A stretch of DNA of 64,000 nt from Limnomonas spitsbergensis. Taxonomy: Eukaryota; Chlorophyta; Chlorophyceae; Chlamydomonadales. The DNA is taken from contig JAYJMM010000097.1 of assembly GCA_037349105.1 (NCBI GenBank), positions 2,638,001 to 2,702,000 on the forward strand. Direction: 5' to 3'. The notes under the pieces are model-generated. The model did no database searches and was not told where the DNA came from. It saw nothing but the letters and a program-made list of their open reading frames with translations. This document shows positions 1-12,006 of this stretch, one piece after another. The number at the start of each line of letters is the position of its first letter. The stretch's first letter is position 1. The position numbers and the translations under genes were made by a program.

Positions 1-84
1 CCCTTTTCCTTCATCCCATGCTTCATATCTTAAGGCTTACGTTCCACCATGTTCCACCCTATGATTGCGCACCCCGCAGAGAGT

Positions 85-240
85 GGCACGTAAGGTCTAA
101 CCAGCACATAATTATTGTGTATCATCATCAAAGTGCTGCCTTTGCTGGGGTGCACTATTGCCACCTGCTCCATATGGCCCCTTTTCAACAATGCCCCCCC
201 AACTATACACGCACACACAGAGAGCGGCACCGAAGCTCAG
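85..240 (+). repeat. Degenerate copy of the acceptor edge of the first Rh exon
   Basis: Bases 85-170 (accagcacataattattgtg and onward) resemble 241-300 (accagcgcacaattcctgtg and onward). Both encode a version of CIIxxLxxLGCTxAT. The downstream copy is continuous with the coding exon, so the upstream one is read as an intronic decoy duplicate. Confidence 0.6.
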
Positions 241-3200
241 ACCAGCGCACAATTCCTGTGCATCATCAACACCCTTTTGTCGCTGCTGGGCTGTACTGTC
301 GCGACGTTTGCCACCAGTGCCTTCGTCGGCCGCGGGCGTATGAGTATGATGCATGTCCAGAACTCTACGTTGGCTGGCGGCGTGGCGATGGGGGCGGCCT
401 GCACGCTGAAGCTTACGCCTGGAGGCGCTGTGCTGGTCGGATCCGTGTCAGGCGTGCTGAGGTACAGGACATGGCAGGGCAGGAGATGACAGGGCAGGGC
501 AGGGCAGGGCAGGGCAGGGCAGGACAGGAAAGGGCAGGAAAGGACAGGAAAGGACAGGAAAGGACAGGAAAGGACAGGAAAGGACAGGACAGGACAGGAC
601 AGGACAGGACAGGACAGGACAGGACAGGACAGGACAGGACAGGACAGGGGACAGGGGACAGGGGACAGGGGACAGGGGACAGGGGACAGGGGACAGGGGA
701 CAGGGGACAGGGGACAGGGGACAGGGGACAGGGGACAGGGGACAGGGGACAGGGGACAGGGGACAGGGGACAGGGGACAGGGGACAGGGGACAGGGGACA
801 GGGGACAGGGGACAGGGGACAGGGGACAGGGGACAGGGGACAGGGGACAGGGGACAGGGGACAGGGGACAGGGGACAGGGGACAGGGGACAGGGGACAGG
901 GGACAGGGGACAGGGGACAGGGGACAGGGGACAGGGGACAGGGGACAGGGGACAGGGGACAGGGGACAGGGGACAGGGGACAGGGGACAGGGGACAGGGG
1001 ACAGGGGACAGGGGACAGGGGACAGGGGACAGGGGACAGGGGACAGGGGACAGGGGACAGGGGACAGGGGACAGGGGACAGGACAGGGGACAGGACAGGA
1101 CAGGGGACAGGACAGGACAGGGGACAGGACAGGACAGGGGACGGGACAGGACAGGACAGGACAGGACAGGACAGGACAGGACAGGACAGGACAGGACAGG
1201 ACAGGACAGGACAGGACAGGACAGGACAGGACAGGACAGGACAGGACAGGACAGGACAGGGGACAGGACAGGGGACAGGACAGGGGACAGGACAGGGGAC
1301 AGGACAGGGGACAGGACAGGGGACAGGACAGGGGACAGGACAGGGGACAGGACAGGGGACAGGACAGGGGACAGGACAGGGGACAGGACAGGGGACAGGA
1401 CAGGGGACAGGACAGGGGACAGGACAGGGGACAGGACAGGGGACAGGACAGGGGACAGGGGACAGGACAGGGGACAGGACAGGGGACAGGGGACAGGACA
1501 GGGGACAGGACAGGGGACAGGACAGGGGACAGGACAGGGGACAGGGGACAGGACAGGGGACAGGACAGGACAGGGGACAGGACAGGACAGGGGACAGGAC
1601 AGGACAGGACAGGACAGGACAGGACAGGACAGGGGACAGGACAGGACAGGACAGGGGACAGGACAGGGGACAGGACAGGACAGGACAGGGGACAGGACAG
1701 GACAGGGGACAGGACAGGGGACGGGACAGGACAGGGGACGGGACAGGACAGGGGACAGGACAGGGGACAGGACAGGGGACAGGACAGGGGACAGGACAGG
1801 ACAGGGGACAGGACAGGGGACAGGACAGGACAGGGGACAGGACAGGGGAGAGGACAGGACAGGGGGCAGGACAGGGGACAGGACAGGACAGGGGACAGGA
1901 CAGGGGACAGGACAGGACAGGACAGGACAGGGGACAGGACAGGGGACAGGACAGGACAGGGGACAGGACAGGGGACAGGACAGGACAGGGGACAGGACAG
2001 GGGACAGGACAGGACAGGGGACAGGACAGGGGACAGGACAGGACAGGGGACAGGACCGGACAGGGGACAGGACCGGACAGGGGACAGGACAGGACAGGGG
2101 ACAGGACAGGACAGGACAGGGGACAGGACAGGACAGGGGACAGGACAGGACAGGGGACAGGACAGGACAGGGGACAGGACAGGACAGGGGACAGGACAGG
2201 ACAGGGGACAGGACAGGACAGGGGACAGGACAGGACAGGGGACAGGACAGGACAGGGGACAGGACAGGACAGGGGACAGGACAGGACAGGACAGGGGACA
2301 GGACAGGACAGGACAGGACAGGGGACAGGACAGGGGGGGACAGGACAGGGGGGGACAGGACAGGGGGGGACAGGACAGGGGGGGACAGGACAGGGGGGGA
2401 CAGGACAGGGGGGGACAGGACAGGGGGGGACAGGACAGGGGGGGACAGGACAGGGGGGGACAGGACAGGGGGGGACAGGACAGGGGGGGACAGGACAGGG
2501 GGGGACAGGACAGGGGGGGACAGGACAGGGGGGGACAGGACAGGGGGGGACAGGACGGGGGGGACAGGACAGGGGGGGACAGGACAGGGGGGGACAGGAC
2601 AGGGGGGGACAGGACAGGGGGGGGCAGGACAGGGGGGGACAGGACAGGGGGGGACAGGACAGGGGGGGACAGGACAGGGGGGGACAGGACAGGGGGGGAC
2701 AGGACAGGGGGGGACAGGACAGGGGGGGACAGGACAGGGGGGGACAGGACAGGGGGGGACAGGACAGGGGGGGACAGGACAGGGGGGGACAGGACAGGGG
2801 GGGACAGGACAGGGGGGGACAGGACAGGGGGGGACAGGACAGGGGGGGACAGGATAGGGGGGGACAGGACAGGGGGGGACAGGACAGGGGGGGGCAGGAC
2901 AGGGGGGGGCAGGACAGGGGGGGACAGGACAGGGGGGGACAGGACAGGGGGGGACAGGACAGGGGGGGACAGGACAGGGGGGGACAGGACAGGGGGGGAC
3001 AGGACAGGGGGGGACAGGACAGGGGGGGACAGGACAGGGGGGGACAGGACAGGGGGGGACAGGACAGGGGGGGACAGGACAGGGGGGGACAGGACAGGGG
3101 GGGACAGGACAGGGGGGGACAGGACAGGGGGGGACAGGACAGGGGGGGACAGGACAGGGGGGGACAGGACAGGGGGGGACAGGACAGGGGGGGACAGGAC

Positions 3201-6200
3201 AGGGGGGGACAGGACAGGGGGGGACAGGACAGGGGGGGACAGGACAGGGGGGGACAGGACAGGGGGGGACAGGACAGGGGGGGAAGGGGGGGGCGGAAGG
3301 GGGAGGCGGAAGGGGGGGGCGGAAGGGGGGGGCGGAAGGGGGGGGCGGAAGGGGGGGGCGGAAGGGGGGGGCGGAAGGGGGGGGCGGAAGGGGGGGGCGG
3401 AAGGGGCGGGCGGAAGGGGCGGGCGGAAGGGGCGGGCGGAAGGGGCGGGCGGAAGGGGCGGGCGGAAGGTGCGGCAGCAGGGGGCAGCAGGGGGGCGGAA
3501 GGGGCGGAAGGGGCGGCAGCAGGTAGCAGCAGGGGGCGGAAGGGGCGGCAGCAGGGGGCAGCAGGGGGCGGAAGGGGCGGCAGCAGGGGGCGGAAGGGGC
3601 GGCAGCAGGTAGCAGCAGGGGGCGGAAGGGGCGGCAGCAAGGGGCAGCAGGGGGCGGAAGGGGTGGAAGGGGCGGAAGGGGCGGAAGGGGGGGAAGGGGG
3701 GGGAGGGGGGGAAGGGGGGGAAGGGGAAGGGGGAGGGGAAGGGCAGGACAGGGCTGGGCAGAGGTATGCAGGGTGGCCTTAACCCCCAACCCTGTTCAAA
3801 TTTAAAATGCATGATACAATCCAACATTTGAATCCCCTCTGCCTTGCCTTTTACAGTGTTTGTGGCTACACCTACACAACGCCCTTCCTCGATCGAGTCA
3901 TGGGCCTCGGGGACACCTGCGGCATTCACAACCTGCATGGCATGCCGGCTATCCTCGGTGGCTTCGTTGCCGGCTTTGCGGCGCTCGGCCAGAGCAGGTA
4001 CGGAATGCCAAGCATGGAGCATCCATGCATGGGTGAAACACCATCGCAAACATGGCATGCCTGCAAATCTCAAGCACAAGGTGCTGCCTTGTTTGCCCGG
4101 CTTTGCAACACTTGGCCAGAGCAGGACAAGCAGGTACGTAAATGCCATGCATGCAGCATGAATGTCTGATATACTATCACAAACACGGCATGCCGGCTTT
4201 GCAGGGCTGGTCCAGAGCAGGTACGTAAATGCGTGTGTTTCACACCATCACAAAATGGCATGCCTGCATGCCTCAGGCATGACGTGTTGCCAGCTTTGCA
4301 ACATTTGGCTAGAGCAGGTATGTAAATGCCAAACATGGGGCATGGAGCATGATCTGTGCGGTACAACATCACACAAATAGCATGCCTGACAACCTCTGGC
4401 ATGCCGTGCTGCCTTCTTGCTGGCTCCCGAGCATTTGGTCAGAGCATGTGTGATACTTATACTTGGTTTTGCTAATCTAGCGATCTGATGGGTTCATGGT
4501 TTAGGCAACGCTCCTTCCCAGCACTTCGCTAGATCAGGTGTGTGACATCTGTAGTTCTGTACATGATGTTGCTAGTTTAGATATCTATTGGGTCCGGTTA
4601 TGTGACCACCTGTGCATAGCCCATGGCACTGCTGAGCTGAGTGTCTAGCTGTTAGATAGGTGTGCGGTTCTTGTTTCTCTATGAATAATCCCCGTCCCTC
4701 TGTCATCTATCCTCTGTCTCTGTCCCCGAGCCTCCTCTGTCCCAACTTTCCGTCACACTCCCCCTCTTCTGTCCCTGTCTCTCGACCAGCCTGTGCTCAT
4801 CCCTCTCAAGGTACCAGCCGGTTGCCTGTCTCAGATCATCCATGTAGCAGTCAACATACATGCCTTTGGCCGCCTGCGGCCATCCCTCGCTCGGCGATTC
4901 TCTTCCCTCGGTCATCCCTTTTTCATAATACCCCTTCTGCCCCTGTTCCTTTCTGACCTGATCATCTTTCAGCGCCCAGCTGCCCCTCAAAGGATGGCCG
5001 CCTCTCCTACCTGCGGCCAACCTTCTGTTACCCTATCCCTCCGTCATAATCCATCTTCTAGCATCCCCTCACCTAGCGGAGGATCACCGAATGGTGGGGT
5101 AGCAGGTTTCGGTGAGAGGAACACCTTTGGTGAGAGAGGCAGAAAAAAGAGAACAATACCAAAATTTCGGGGGCTTACCAAACGTGTTCCTCCACTTGGT
5201 GTCCCTCCATCATCATCCATTTTCTGTCCCTTTCTCCCTGATGACGTCTGCAGCGAGTATCTCATGTATGAGACGGGCCGCGAGCAGCTGGGCTGGCAGG
5301 TGGTGGCCATGGTGGTCACGCTCGTCATTGCAATCTCAAGTAAGCCGTCATGCTAACCACACCTTAGGGCCCGTACAAAAAAAAATGCAATCACACTGCT
5401 ATGATGCGCGCTTGTGAGTGGGGCTAGGATGGCCTTCACAGGGCGGTCACACCCGTGATTGCAATCTCAAGTAAGCCCCTTTTCTGGCTGTAAGGTAGCA
5501 GATTAATGCAAATATCGCTACGCTGGCATTATGCGCATTTATAAGTGGGGATAGTATGGCCTAAGGATGGGGTCGCAGTCTAGGACGCACGACCAAGCTA
5601 TGCATAATCGAGAAGTGAACATAATGTCAGGCCCTAGTGAGCGGGGTGTGGTTGGCCACAACACCCTATCTGATTTGGTGTGGACTACTACTGCTTTGGA
5701 AGGGTAGTACCAGGTGAGGTGATGCGGGCCCCGAATCTGCATCAGGGCTTAGCTTTATGACAAGGACCTAGGGTTTGGTAATGTAGCTACTGGAGCGTCT
5801 AGGTCAGAGCCCTCTAGGGTATAGGGTTCAGTTTAGTCTGCTATCCTGCCTTGTGTGTTGTGACACTTGGCAACTGACCACCAGAGTGAGGATTCGAACA
5901 AATGTATCGGAAATAGCTACTAGCTTATTATTCCTTGCTCAGCCAGTCTGGCCAGCAGAAGAGAGATTTTAGGAAAATCTTGTGTGCGTGCCACATCGGT
6001 GATTCTAACTTCACCCACCTCGTTTGACCTCACTTGTCCAGGTGGCCTGATTGTGGGCTTCGTGCTGTCCGTGCCCTCCCCTGCTCCTAGCCTCGTGCCT
6101 GCTGAGATGTTTAGCGACAATGTCTGGTGAGTGGAGGACACTTTTAATTGAAGGCATTGTGTTAAGTATTAAGATATTGTATATTAAAAGAGCCCCCCAC

Positions 6201-7363
6201 CCCTTCCTTTTGGGGGGGACATCGCTCTTGCGCCCCTTTAGGTGACATCAGGTAAGGGCGCATAAAACCTCCACCAGACTGATGGGCCCATGCCGCGTTG
6301 TTTCCTGAACCCTCACCCGCGTTGTTCCCTGAACCCTGCGGGGCGTAGTTTTCTTTCTTTCTTTCTAACAGATGGGATCCAAATTTAACGCGAGCGGCCT
6401 CATGCCGGCTGAGATGTTTGGCGACAATGTCTGGTGACTGGTGACTGGAGGACACTGTTAATATCAGAAACAAGAGGGAAAGCACAATACTATTTCCTTA
6501 GCGGTCATGTGTCAATTGCTGACCCTGCTCATCTGCCATGTGTTGATGCGCCATATTTGTAGTGCTGAAGCTGTTGATCTAAATATCTGCCAAGTGCATA
6601 CTACTAAGTGTCATGTGCTACTGTCAATGGCTGTTTATCTGCCACGTGCCCATATAAAACAAACCCAAGGGGCGTAGCTTTCTTTCTTCTTATCAGCCAT
6701 TGCTTACGGGCCATGTTTCTGTACCTGGCCCTGTCTATCTCCCATGCGTCATGTGCCTGTTGCTGAAGCTGTTGATTTCACGACCTGTCATGTGCTAATG
6801 TCAAAAGAAACACCCCAGTTTGTACAGTTGCAAGAGGGCTAGTGGTTGTCCTGGATAGTGTGGGGGCTCTGTCTCTTCCCGACCTCTTTCCCCCCTGTGG
6901 GATGTGCATTTTTGTCTCTTTCAAGGCTGGAGGACCCACCTCCTGGACAGGTGGAAACCCTGAATACCCCCCCCCCCCAATGCAAATGACCAACCCTATT
7001 TATCTGCCATGTGTTTTTGTCTGTTACTAGTAACCCTATCTATCTGCCATGTGCCCATGTGCCATTTGTCTGTTACTAACCCTATCTATCCGCCATGTGC
7101 CCTTGTGCCATTTGTCTGTTACTAACCCTATCTTACCTATCTATCTGCCATGTGCCATTGTGCCATTTGTCTGTTACTAACCCTATCTATCTGCCATGCG
7201 CCCATGTTCCATTTCATTTGTCTGTTACTAACCCATTTACCTGCCATACGTCTCTAGGTGGAATGGTTCTGCAGAGATTGCAGATATTGGGTTCCCACAT
7301 GCTGGGTTCAACAGTGCTTTTAACAGTGCTGCCCCGGGCGTAAGCAAGGGAAAGAGTGGCTGA
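241..7363 (+). CDS. RHP: Rh-type (Rhesus-like) ammonium/CO2 channel, C-terminal part
   Basis: Integral membrane channel of the Amt/Mep/Rh superfamily, expected to pass NH3/NH4+ or CO2. Five exons join in phase: 241-461, 3857-3997, 5254-5339, 6042-6126 and 7258-7363 (stop TGA), giving 212 residues; N-terminal exons lie left of the window. The first exon reads [16 protein letters not shown] and then a glycine-rich helix, as in Rh proteins. The second carries [17 protein letters not shown], the Rh signature around the second pore histidine. The third and fourth encode a hydrophobic helix ([20 protein letters not shown]). The tail ends [13 protein letters not shown] and a short polar segment. The loop before the last helix pair is shorter than in animal Rh proteins, so a small exon may be missed between 3998 and 5253. 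Introns are huge (3.4 kb for 462-3856) and carry copies of the exon edges. Confidence 0.85.
478..3770 (+). repeat. 3.3-kb G-rich compound minisatellite inside an Rh intron
   Basis: The array fills nearly all of intron 462-3856. It is built from related short units in blocks: pentamer AGGAC/AGGAA (about 484-645), heptamer ACAGGGG (about 645-1080), pentamer ACAGG (about 1080-1260), 12-mer ACAGGACAGGGG and mixtures (about 1260-2330), 15-mer ACAGGACAGGGGGGG (about 2330-3284), then GCGGAAGGGG and GCAGCAGGGG types (about 3284-3740). It has almost no T on the + strand, so all frames stay open; the long open frames there are artefacts, not genes. The donor itself reads gtacaggacatggcagggc, so the ACAGG unit already occurs at the splice edge. 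Confidence 0.95.
3971..4545 (+). repeat. Six copies of the Rh exon 3857-3997 donor edge
   Basis: The true exon end GGCTTTGCGGCGCTCGG...CAGAGCAG|GTACGG (to 3997) is followed by degenerate copies ending near 4124, 4220, 4318, 4447 and 4540. Most retain CAGAGCAG and a GT. They sit in the intron and carry stops or frame breaks. Confidence 0.85.
5320..5475 (+). repeat. Two copies of an Rh donor edge
   Basis: The exon end at 5339 (ATTGCAATCTCAA|GTAAGCC) recurs at 5458-5477 with the same donor (ATTGCAATCTCAA|GTAAGCC), preceded by a similar GGTCAC-x-C stretch. Confidence 0.75.
6085..6465 (+). repeat. Two copies of the Rh donor edge around 6126
   Basis: The exon end with GCTGAGATGTTTAGCGACAA and TGTCTG|GTGAGTGGAGGACACT recurs at about 6395-6460 as GCTGAGATGTTTGGCGACAA with TGTCTGGTGACTGG and GGAGGACACT. 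Confidence 0.85.
6240..6370 (-). repeat. Dispersed element with ACTACGCCCC motif, copy 1
   Basis: On the minus strand this reads GAAAGAAAACTACGCCCCGC, then AGGGTTCAGGGAACAACGCG and later GCATGGGCCCATCAG. The same order of motifs occurs on the plus strand at 51285-51365 and 51475-51560, and a short piece (GGGGCGTAG with a TTTCTTTC tract) at 6668-6695. No coding capacity is seen. Confidence 0.55.
7020..7256 (+). repeat. Tandem repeat at the 3' end of the last Rh intron
   Basis: About four to five copies, near 50 bp each, of TGTCTGTTACTAACCCTATC followed by TATCTGCCATGTGCCC. The last copy runs straight into the acceptor at 7257. Confidence 0.8.
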
Positions 7364-7483
7364 GAAAGAGGGGGTAGGGGGTGGCTGAGGGAGGAGGGAA
7401 GAGTTGATGAAGGACAAGGAAAGCAGGCTTCTTGGTCTCATCCCCCTCCTGTTGGGGTGTGAGACCAAGTTACGGAAGAAATT

Positions 7484-7637
7484 GAGTCGGGACTGAAGTT
7501 GCATCCTTATCTAAGCCTGTCCATGGATCTGAGTGAGTCGGGACTGAAGTTGCATCCTTATCTAAGCATGTCCATGGATCTGAGTGAGTCGGGACTGAAG
7601 TTGCATCCTTATCTAAGCCTGTCCATGGATCTGAGTG
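7484..7637 (+). repeat. Three tandem copies of a 51-bp unit
   Basis: Units start at 7484, 7535 and 7586 with GAGTCGGGACTGAAGTTGCA and end with GTCCATGGATCTGAGT; copies are nearly identical. They lie just downstream of the Rh stop codon, so they may be in its 3' UTR. Confidence 0.9.
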
Positions 7638-10600
7638 ATCAGGCTGTACCGGACCGAAGGTCTGGAGGTTTCTGTGTGGCACGTTACAAAGTTCCTTGAT
7701 TGTTTAGAAAGAGTGTCGCCGTGGGACACGGCATAGATTTCCTTGTTTCGAAAGAGTGTCGTAACTAAGTGCTCAGAGTGGGACACTCTGCACATTCTCA
7801 CTCTGAGCATCCAGACAGTGCAGTCACATGATACATGGCAGTTGTCATATAGGGAATGCTGCCAAAATAAGGATCTGGCTCAAGAGGAGTGCCTCAAGGA
7901 AGGCTCTAGTAAAGCCATGTTGGTGGGGGCCTTAGGACAGTTTGTGGTGACTTTCTTGAGCATTTACAGTTTGTCTAGAAATGAACCATTTATGAATTCC
8001 ACCTCATTTCTAAGGGCAGACTCTCTACCGGATGCATTGGTGGCTAAGTTGATATAGCTATCCACACCGCTTTTTGACAGCTTTCGTGGATCAGCGTTAT
8101 AGGATGTAGTGGGAGAGATCGTTCAGCATTATGGCATCTCATACTCCGATTGCACCTGTTTTTTCGTCCACCTTCGGCCTCATTATGTCGTTTTTCTGTC
8201 CGTTGTACATAAAAGTGCAAGCACTGGCTCTTTGGTGTAGGTAGGGTACTACAGGATCAGTAAATGCGACCTTGAGCCATTGTTGGCCGTCGGAGAGGAG
8301 GATATATCATGTGTGCCAAATGATAATGCCCACTCATTGTCTCGTTGCGTGTTAGCTTTCTCCTGATCCAACAAAACAGTTTGAAAGGCAAGAAGCCTGT
8401 GTCTAGATTAAAATCGCGTCTAGCTGGGTGCAGTTTGTCGAGGTGGCTTTATGTCTTTATTTGGTCTGCTGACTCGAAATTAGGTGACGTGATTGATGCC
8501 TTGATTACCGGTTTCTGTCTCGTGTGGGTTTCCGACGTCATAATTTTTTTACAAGTACCTAAGTAGCCTGAAATTAAAATGCGTGTTCGCCTTCAACTTC
8601 ATAGGCGGTAAGGCTTAGTTTGAAAAATGAAAGTGCTGTGTGCTCCTGGTAGTCAGCAGACAGTAGATCCATAGTGGATCTATGTGCCCGTAGGTCCATA
8701 TCCTGGTAGATCTACCCTACCTACATACGGGCTGGTAGTAGATCGATGTGATGGCGGATCTATGTGGACAACGGACTGGATCCATACTTCATGATGGCAG
8801 GAGGTCACGATTATGATGTTTGTGTAGATCTAAGGCGATCCGTCAGGATCTACCCAGATCTGGCTTGCATGGTTGCAAGCAGCATGTAGCGCTTCTTGCT
8901 TTACATCCTTGTTAGTTGTAGGCCCCTGGTTGTAGGGCTATCGTGACTTGGTTGGATTCAGTACTCCCACAAATCCCTCCAAGCGTGTGGATTTCCGAGG
9001 CAGTGAAAAATATTTTTCTTTCCGTGTGTCTGTTTTGGGGGATGCTGAATTGAAGAATGTCCCAGACTCTATGAGATGGAGGCTGGATGTAAACAGCGAT
9101 TTGGAACTTGGAAGAGGGATGCAGACTCGAATGCCGGGATGGGACAGACGTTTGTTTTGCCATCTGCATGCAGAGGTGCGCAGTCCATGCTTAACCTCCA
9201 TGTGCTTGACGAACAACATAGGACCAGTGCTCTCACGATCGGAATTTTATTTCAAATATTCACTGAGAATGGGACCAATGTCATGCTGAATTAATGCTCC
9301 GTGCGTATTACTAGTATTGCTGGATTATCAGCTCTTGAACTAAGGATTTCTGCTGCTGAACTCTGTGTGCGTAACTGCTGTTGCAGTCACACTTCTGTGC
9401 TTTCTCTGGTTGTCTGTAAGTGCGGTTTTCACACTTTTCTTGCTTTGTAAGTGACTGCATTGTCTCTTGCAGCCACTATTTCTTTCTTACTTGAAGCCCT
9501 GATTTCGTAATCACCCTTTCATCTGAAGTTACATAGTAGTCACCCCTCATCGAGCAAGCACAAACACTGCTCACTTTATTCCAGCAAGCACAAACACAGC
9601 TCGAATATCGATCCATCAAACAGAACAAGAACCAAAACTGTGCGACCTTTCAGTCTAAGCAAGCACAAACACTGCTTAGCCTTGAAGGTCTTCTCTTGAT
9701 ATTTCGGCCTTTATCAGGCATTCTCCAGCCTCCCAGCTGGTTTCATTACCACCACCAACTCCATCAACAGCCAGTCCAGAGGCTCCAAGTCGACTCCCTG
9801 GAAGATCATCAAGCGAGTCTCCCCATCTGAAGATCGCCTACAAGCGACTTCCCACTGAAGATCATCGTACCCTGTCACCAGTGTACTACATCTTCGACTG
9901 CTACTACAGTCACCTTTGGCAGGGTCGACCCATTAGGCAATCCTGTCAACAGTAGAGAATAGTCAGGTAAGTAGTCCAGGGGATACTTATCTTAAATACA
10001 TCGACTGATTCCCAGATTTACAGCTGGGAATTCGAGTCTCAACAGCAGTGATCAGGAATCTGTCATACAGGAATAGTATTCCTGAAGTCACAGCACTTTT
10101 CTAGTGAAAGGGTGACTTTGATACTTGCTTTATTTGTTTCCTGTACTTAAGCAGTCATTTACTAGGCGAAGCGCTTAGCCCCGACAAATCTGTCATATTC
10201 CTGAAGTCACAGCACTTTTCTAAGAAATTAGCCATTAGCCCCGACACCAAGGCAAGGTTGCACACAGGGCTCTACAAGCTACCAGGCCCTCAAGATTGCC
10301 AAGGAGATTCAGCAAGCCTACTGGATGACTGCTACAAGATGCCAGTGAATGACTAATGCAGTACGCCACAAGATTTCCTACGAGTGGAGACAGAGCACCT
10401 GGTATCTAGCAGCTTGGGATCGCCTGTCCTCCTGTACATGAATTCATTAAATCTACCATGAGCTACCCTCACGCATCTTGTGAAAAGGACCAAAGTTCTC
10501 TTTAGTTATCCGTTTGAAAAGTGTCCTTGGTTGATGAAGTATTTTACGGTAGTGTTTCTTCTTTGCTTACCATCAAGGCATGAATGGCCTACATTACGTG

Positions 10601-12006
10601 GAGAGGCGAAGCACATCCACAGTATGGTAGCGAGATGTATGCTGCCGTGCTCACCATGGAGTTCGTGTGCTGATTACATGCTAATGACGTTACACCTCTG
10701 GGCCATGCTGAAATGAAGCTCGGCCACGTCGGCAAACAAAAAGACAGCTACTAGGAAAGTCAAGGGAGGAGGCTTAAGAGGAAAGGAAGGATAGCAAGTT
10801 CACCCACCAAAGTGCTGATTACATGCACTCCCTGCTGGCGATAGGAAGTCGTTGAACAGGAAGTTGCTATGATCCATCGGGCTTCATGCTGAGTAGAAGA
10901 AACATCAGATGTCGAGGGCTATGGGGGGGGGGGGAGATGCAGTGCTCGATGACACCACACCTCTGGGCCATGCTGAAAAGGCTCCGCCGCATGGACACCC
11001 GACTGTCTGTTGCAAAAGAAACTTAAGGCTTGAGGAGTAAGGAAATAACAGATGGAAAAAGGAAAAGAAACAAGACCATCCCCCAAAGTAAGGGAAGTCC
11101 AAAGAAACCCCAGAGGGGAGAGGCCTCCTGAGATGAGCCATGCATGCTCAGGCTTTTGAGCACACAGCACGCACAACATTGCGGCATTAGTGGCCGATGT
11201 TTAACGACTATCTCATGTGATTGATTGGCTGAGAAAACAAGGCGTACAAAACATTATGTTGTTTTTGTGTTGACTTTTAAGCCAGATGTTTGTGGAAGAA
11301 CAAGATCCTAGCCCTCAACAAAAAGAAAAGAAACAAGCATACCAGACAGTAGGTCAGAAAAAACGGAAAGAGTAAACAAAGTAAAGGGACACACAAAGTG
11401 TCAAACTTTGATTTTTCAGTGAAACACATGAATTACATGCACATAATGGGTGAATCCACATTCAGCCATCCATGAGATATCAATGTTGTATACGTCTTTA
11501 AATACATATGTGGTAGAGCGCATGCAGAGCGCATGTTTGATCTGCCCCACCTGCTGTGAGGAAAGGATGACGCGGCGTGGCTTCAAGAGTACGGCAGGTG
11601 GGGAGGCTGGTATGGACAAGTGGTATGAACCGATCTGCCCCTGGATCAGATCTAGCCGAAGCCGTAGCTCGAATTCCTCAGGTCAACCTACGGCACTTTC
11701 GGATGGATGTCATAGGGCGACATCTGGGTCGGAAACAATCAGCGCTTGCGAACTAATGAGATACATACCGATACTACATGATTCATGGAGTCTGAACTAG
11801 TCTCCAGCGCATATTACGAACTGTCCTCCCCATGATGATGCAACAGCAAACACATGCAGCATCGAAAGGGCCAAACATTCGTATTGAACACAACTTGCAT
11901 ATCGGAGCTACGCTTTCAAAGGCGTGATTTTGAACTGTCTGACGGGAATACGACCGAGCAATAGCGTCAAATATTCCAGCTCGGCACCGACTGAATCCAA
12001 CGCAGA
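7638..12006. other. Intergenic region with short repeats, no supported gene
   Basis: Open frames are short and carry no recognisable motifs. Bases 8650-8860 are rich in GATC/AGATCT/GGATCT motifs in inverted pairs. Bases 9550-9680 hold three AAGCACAAACACTGC-type boxes, and 10075-10225 hold two copies of ATTCCTGAAGTCACAGCACT followed by TTTCTA. The latter stretch has the look of a decayed retroelement non-coding region, but no long terminal repeat pair or primer-binding site could be proven. The promoter of the next gene must lie near the right end. Confidence 0.5.
10655..10775 (+). repeat. Dispersed repeat ('TTACACCTCTGGGCCATG' element), copy A
   Basis: ACACCTCTGGGCCATGCTGA, then AATGAAGCTCGGCCACGTCG, GCAAACAAAAAGACAGCTA and AAAGTCAAGGGAGGAGGC. 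The region 39985-40065 read on the minus strand has the same order with few changes. A shorter copy of the ACACCTCTGGGCCATGCTGA core lies at 10948-10978; related cores occur near 33710 and 47235. Confidence 0.75.

Noticed and set aside
18..4148. Very long open frames on both strands (over 1000 codons) across 18-4148
   Set aside because: They arise because the GGACAGG-type satellite has no stops in any frame; the proteins are pure repeats (GTGDRGQ, CPVLSCP). The flanking pieces belong to Rh exons in one frame only.
9400..10260. Possible LTR retrotransposon end
   Set aside because: Short direct repeats are present, but I found no matching terminal pair, primer-binding site or gag/pol frame.
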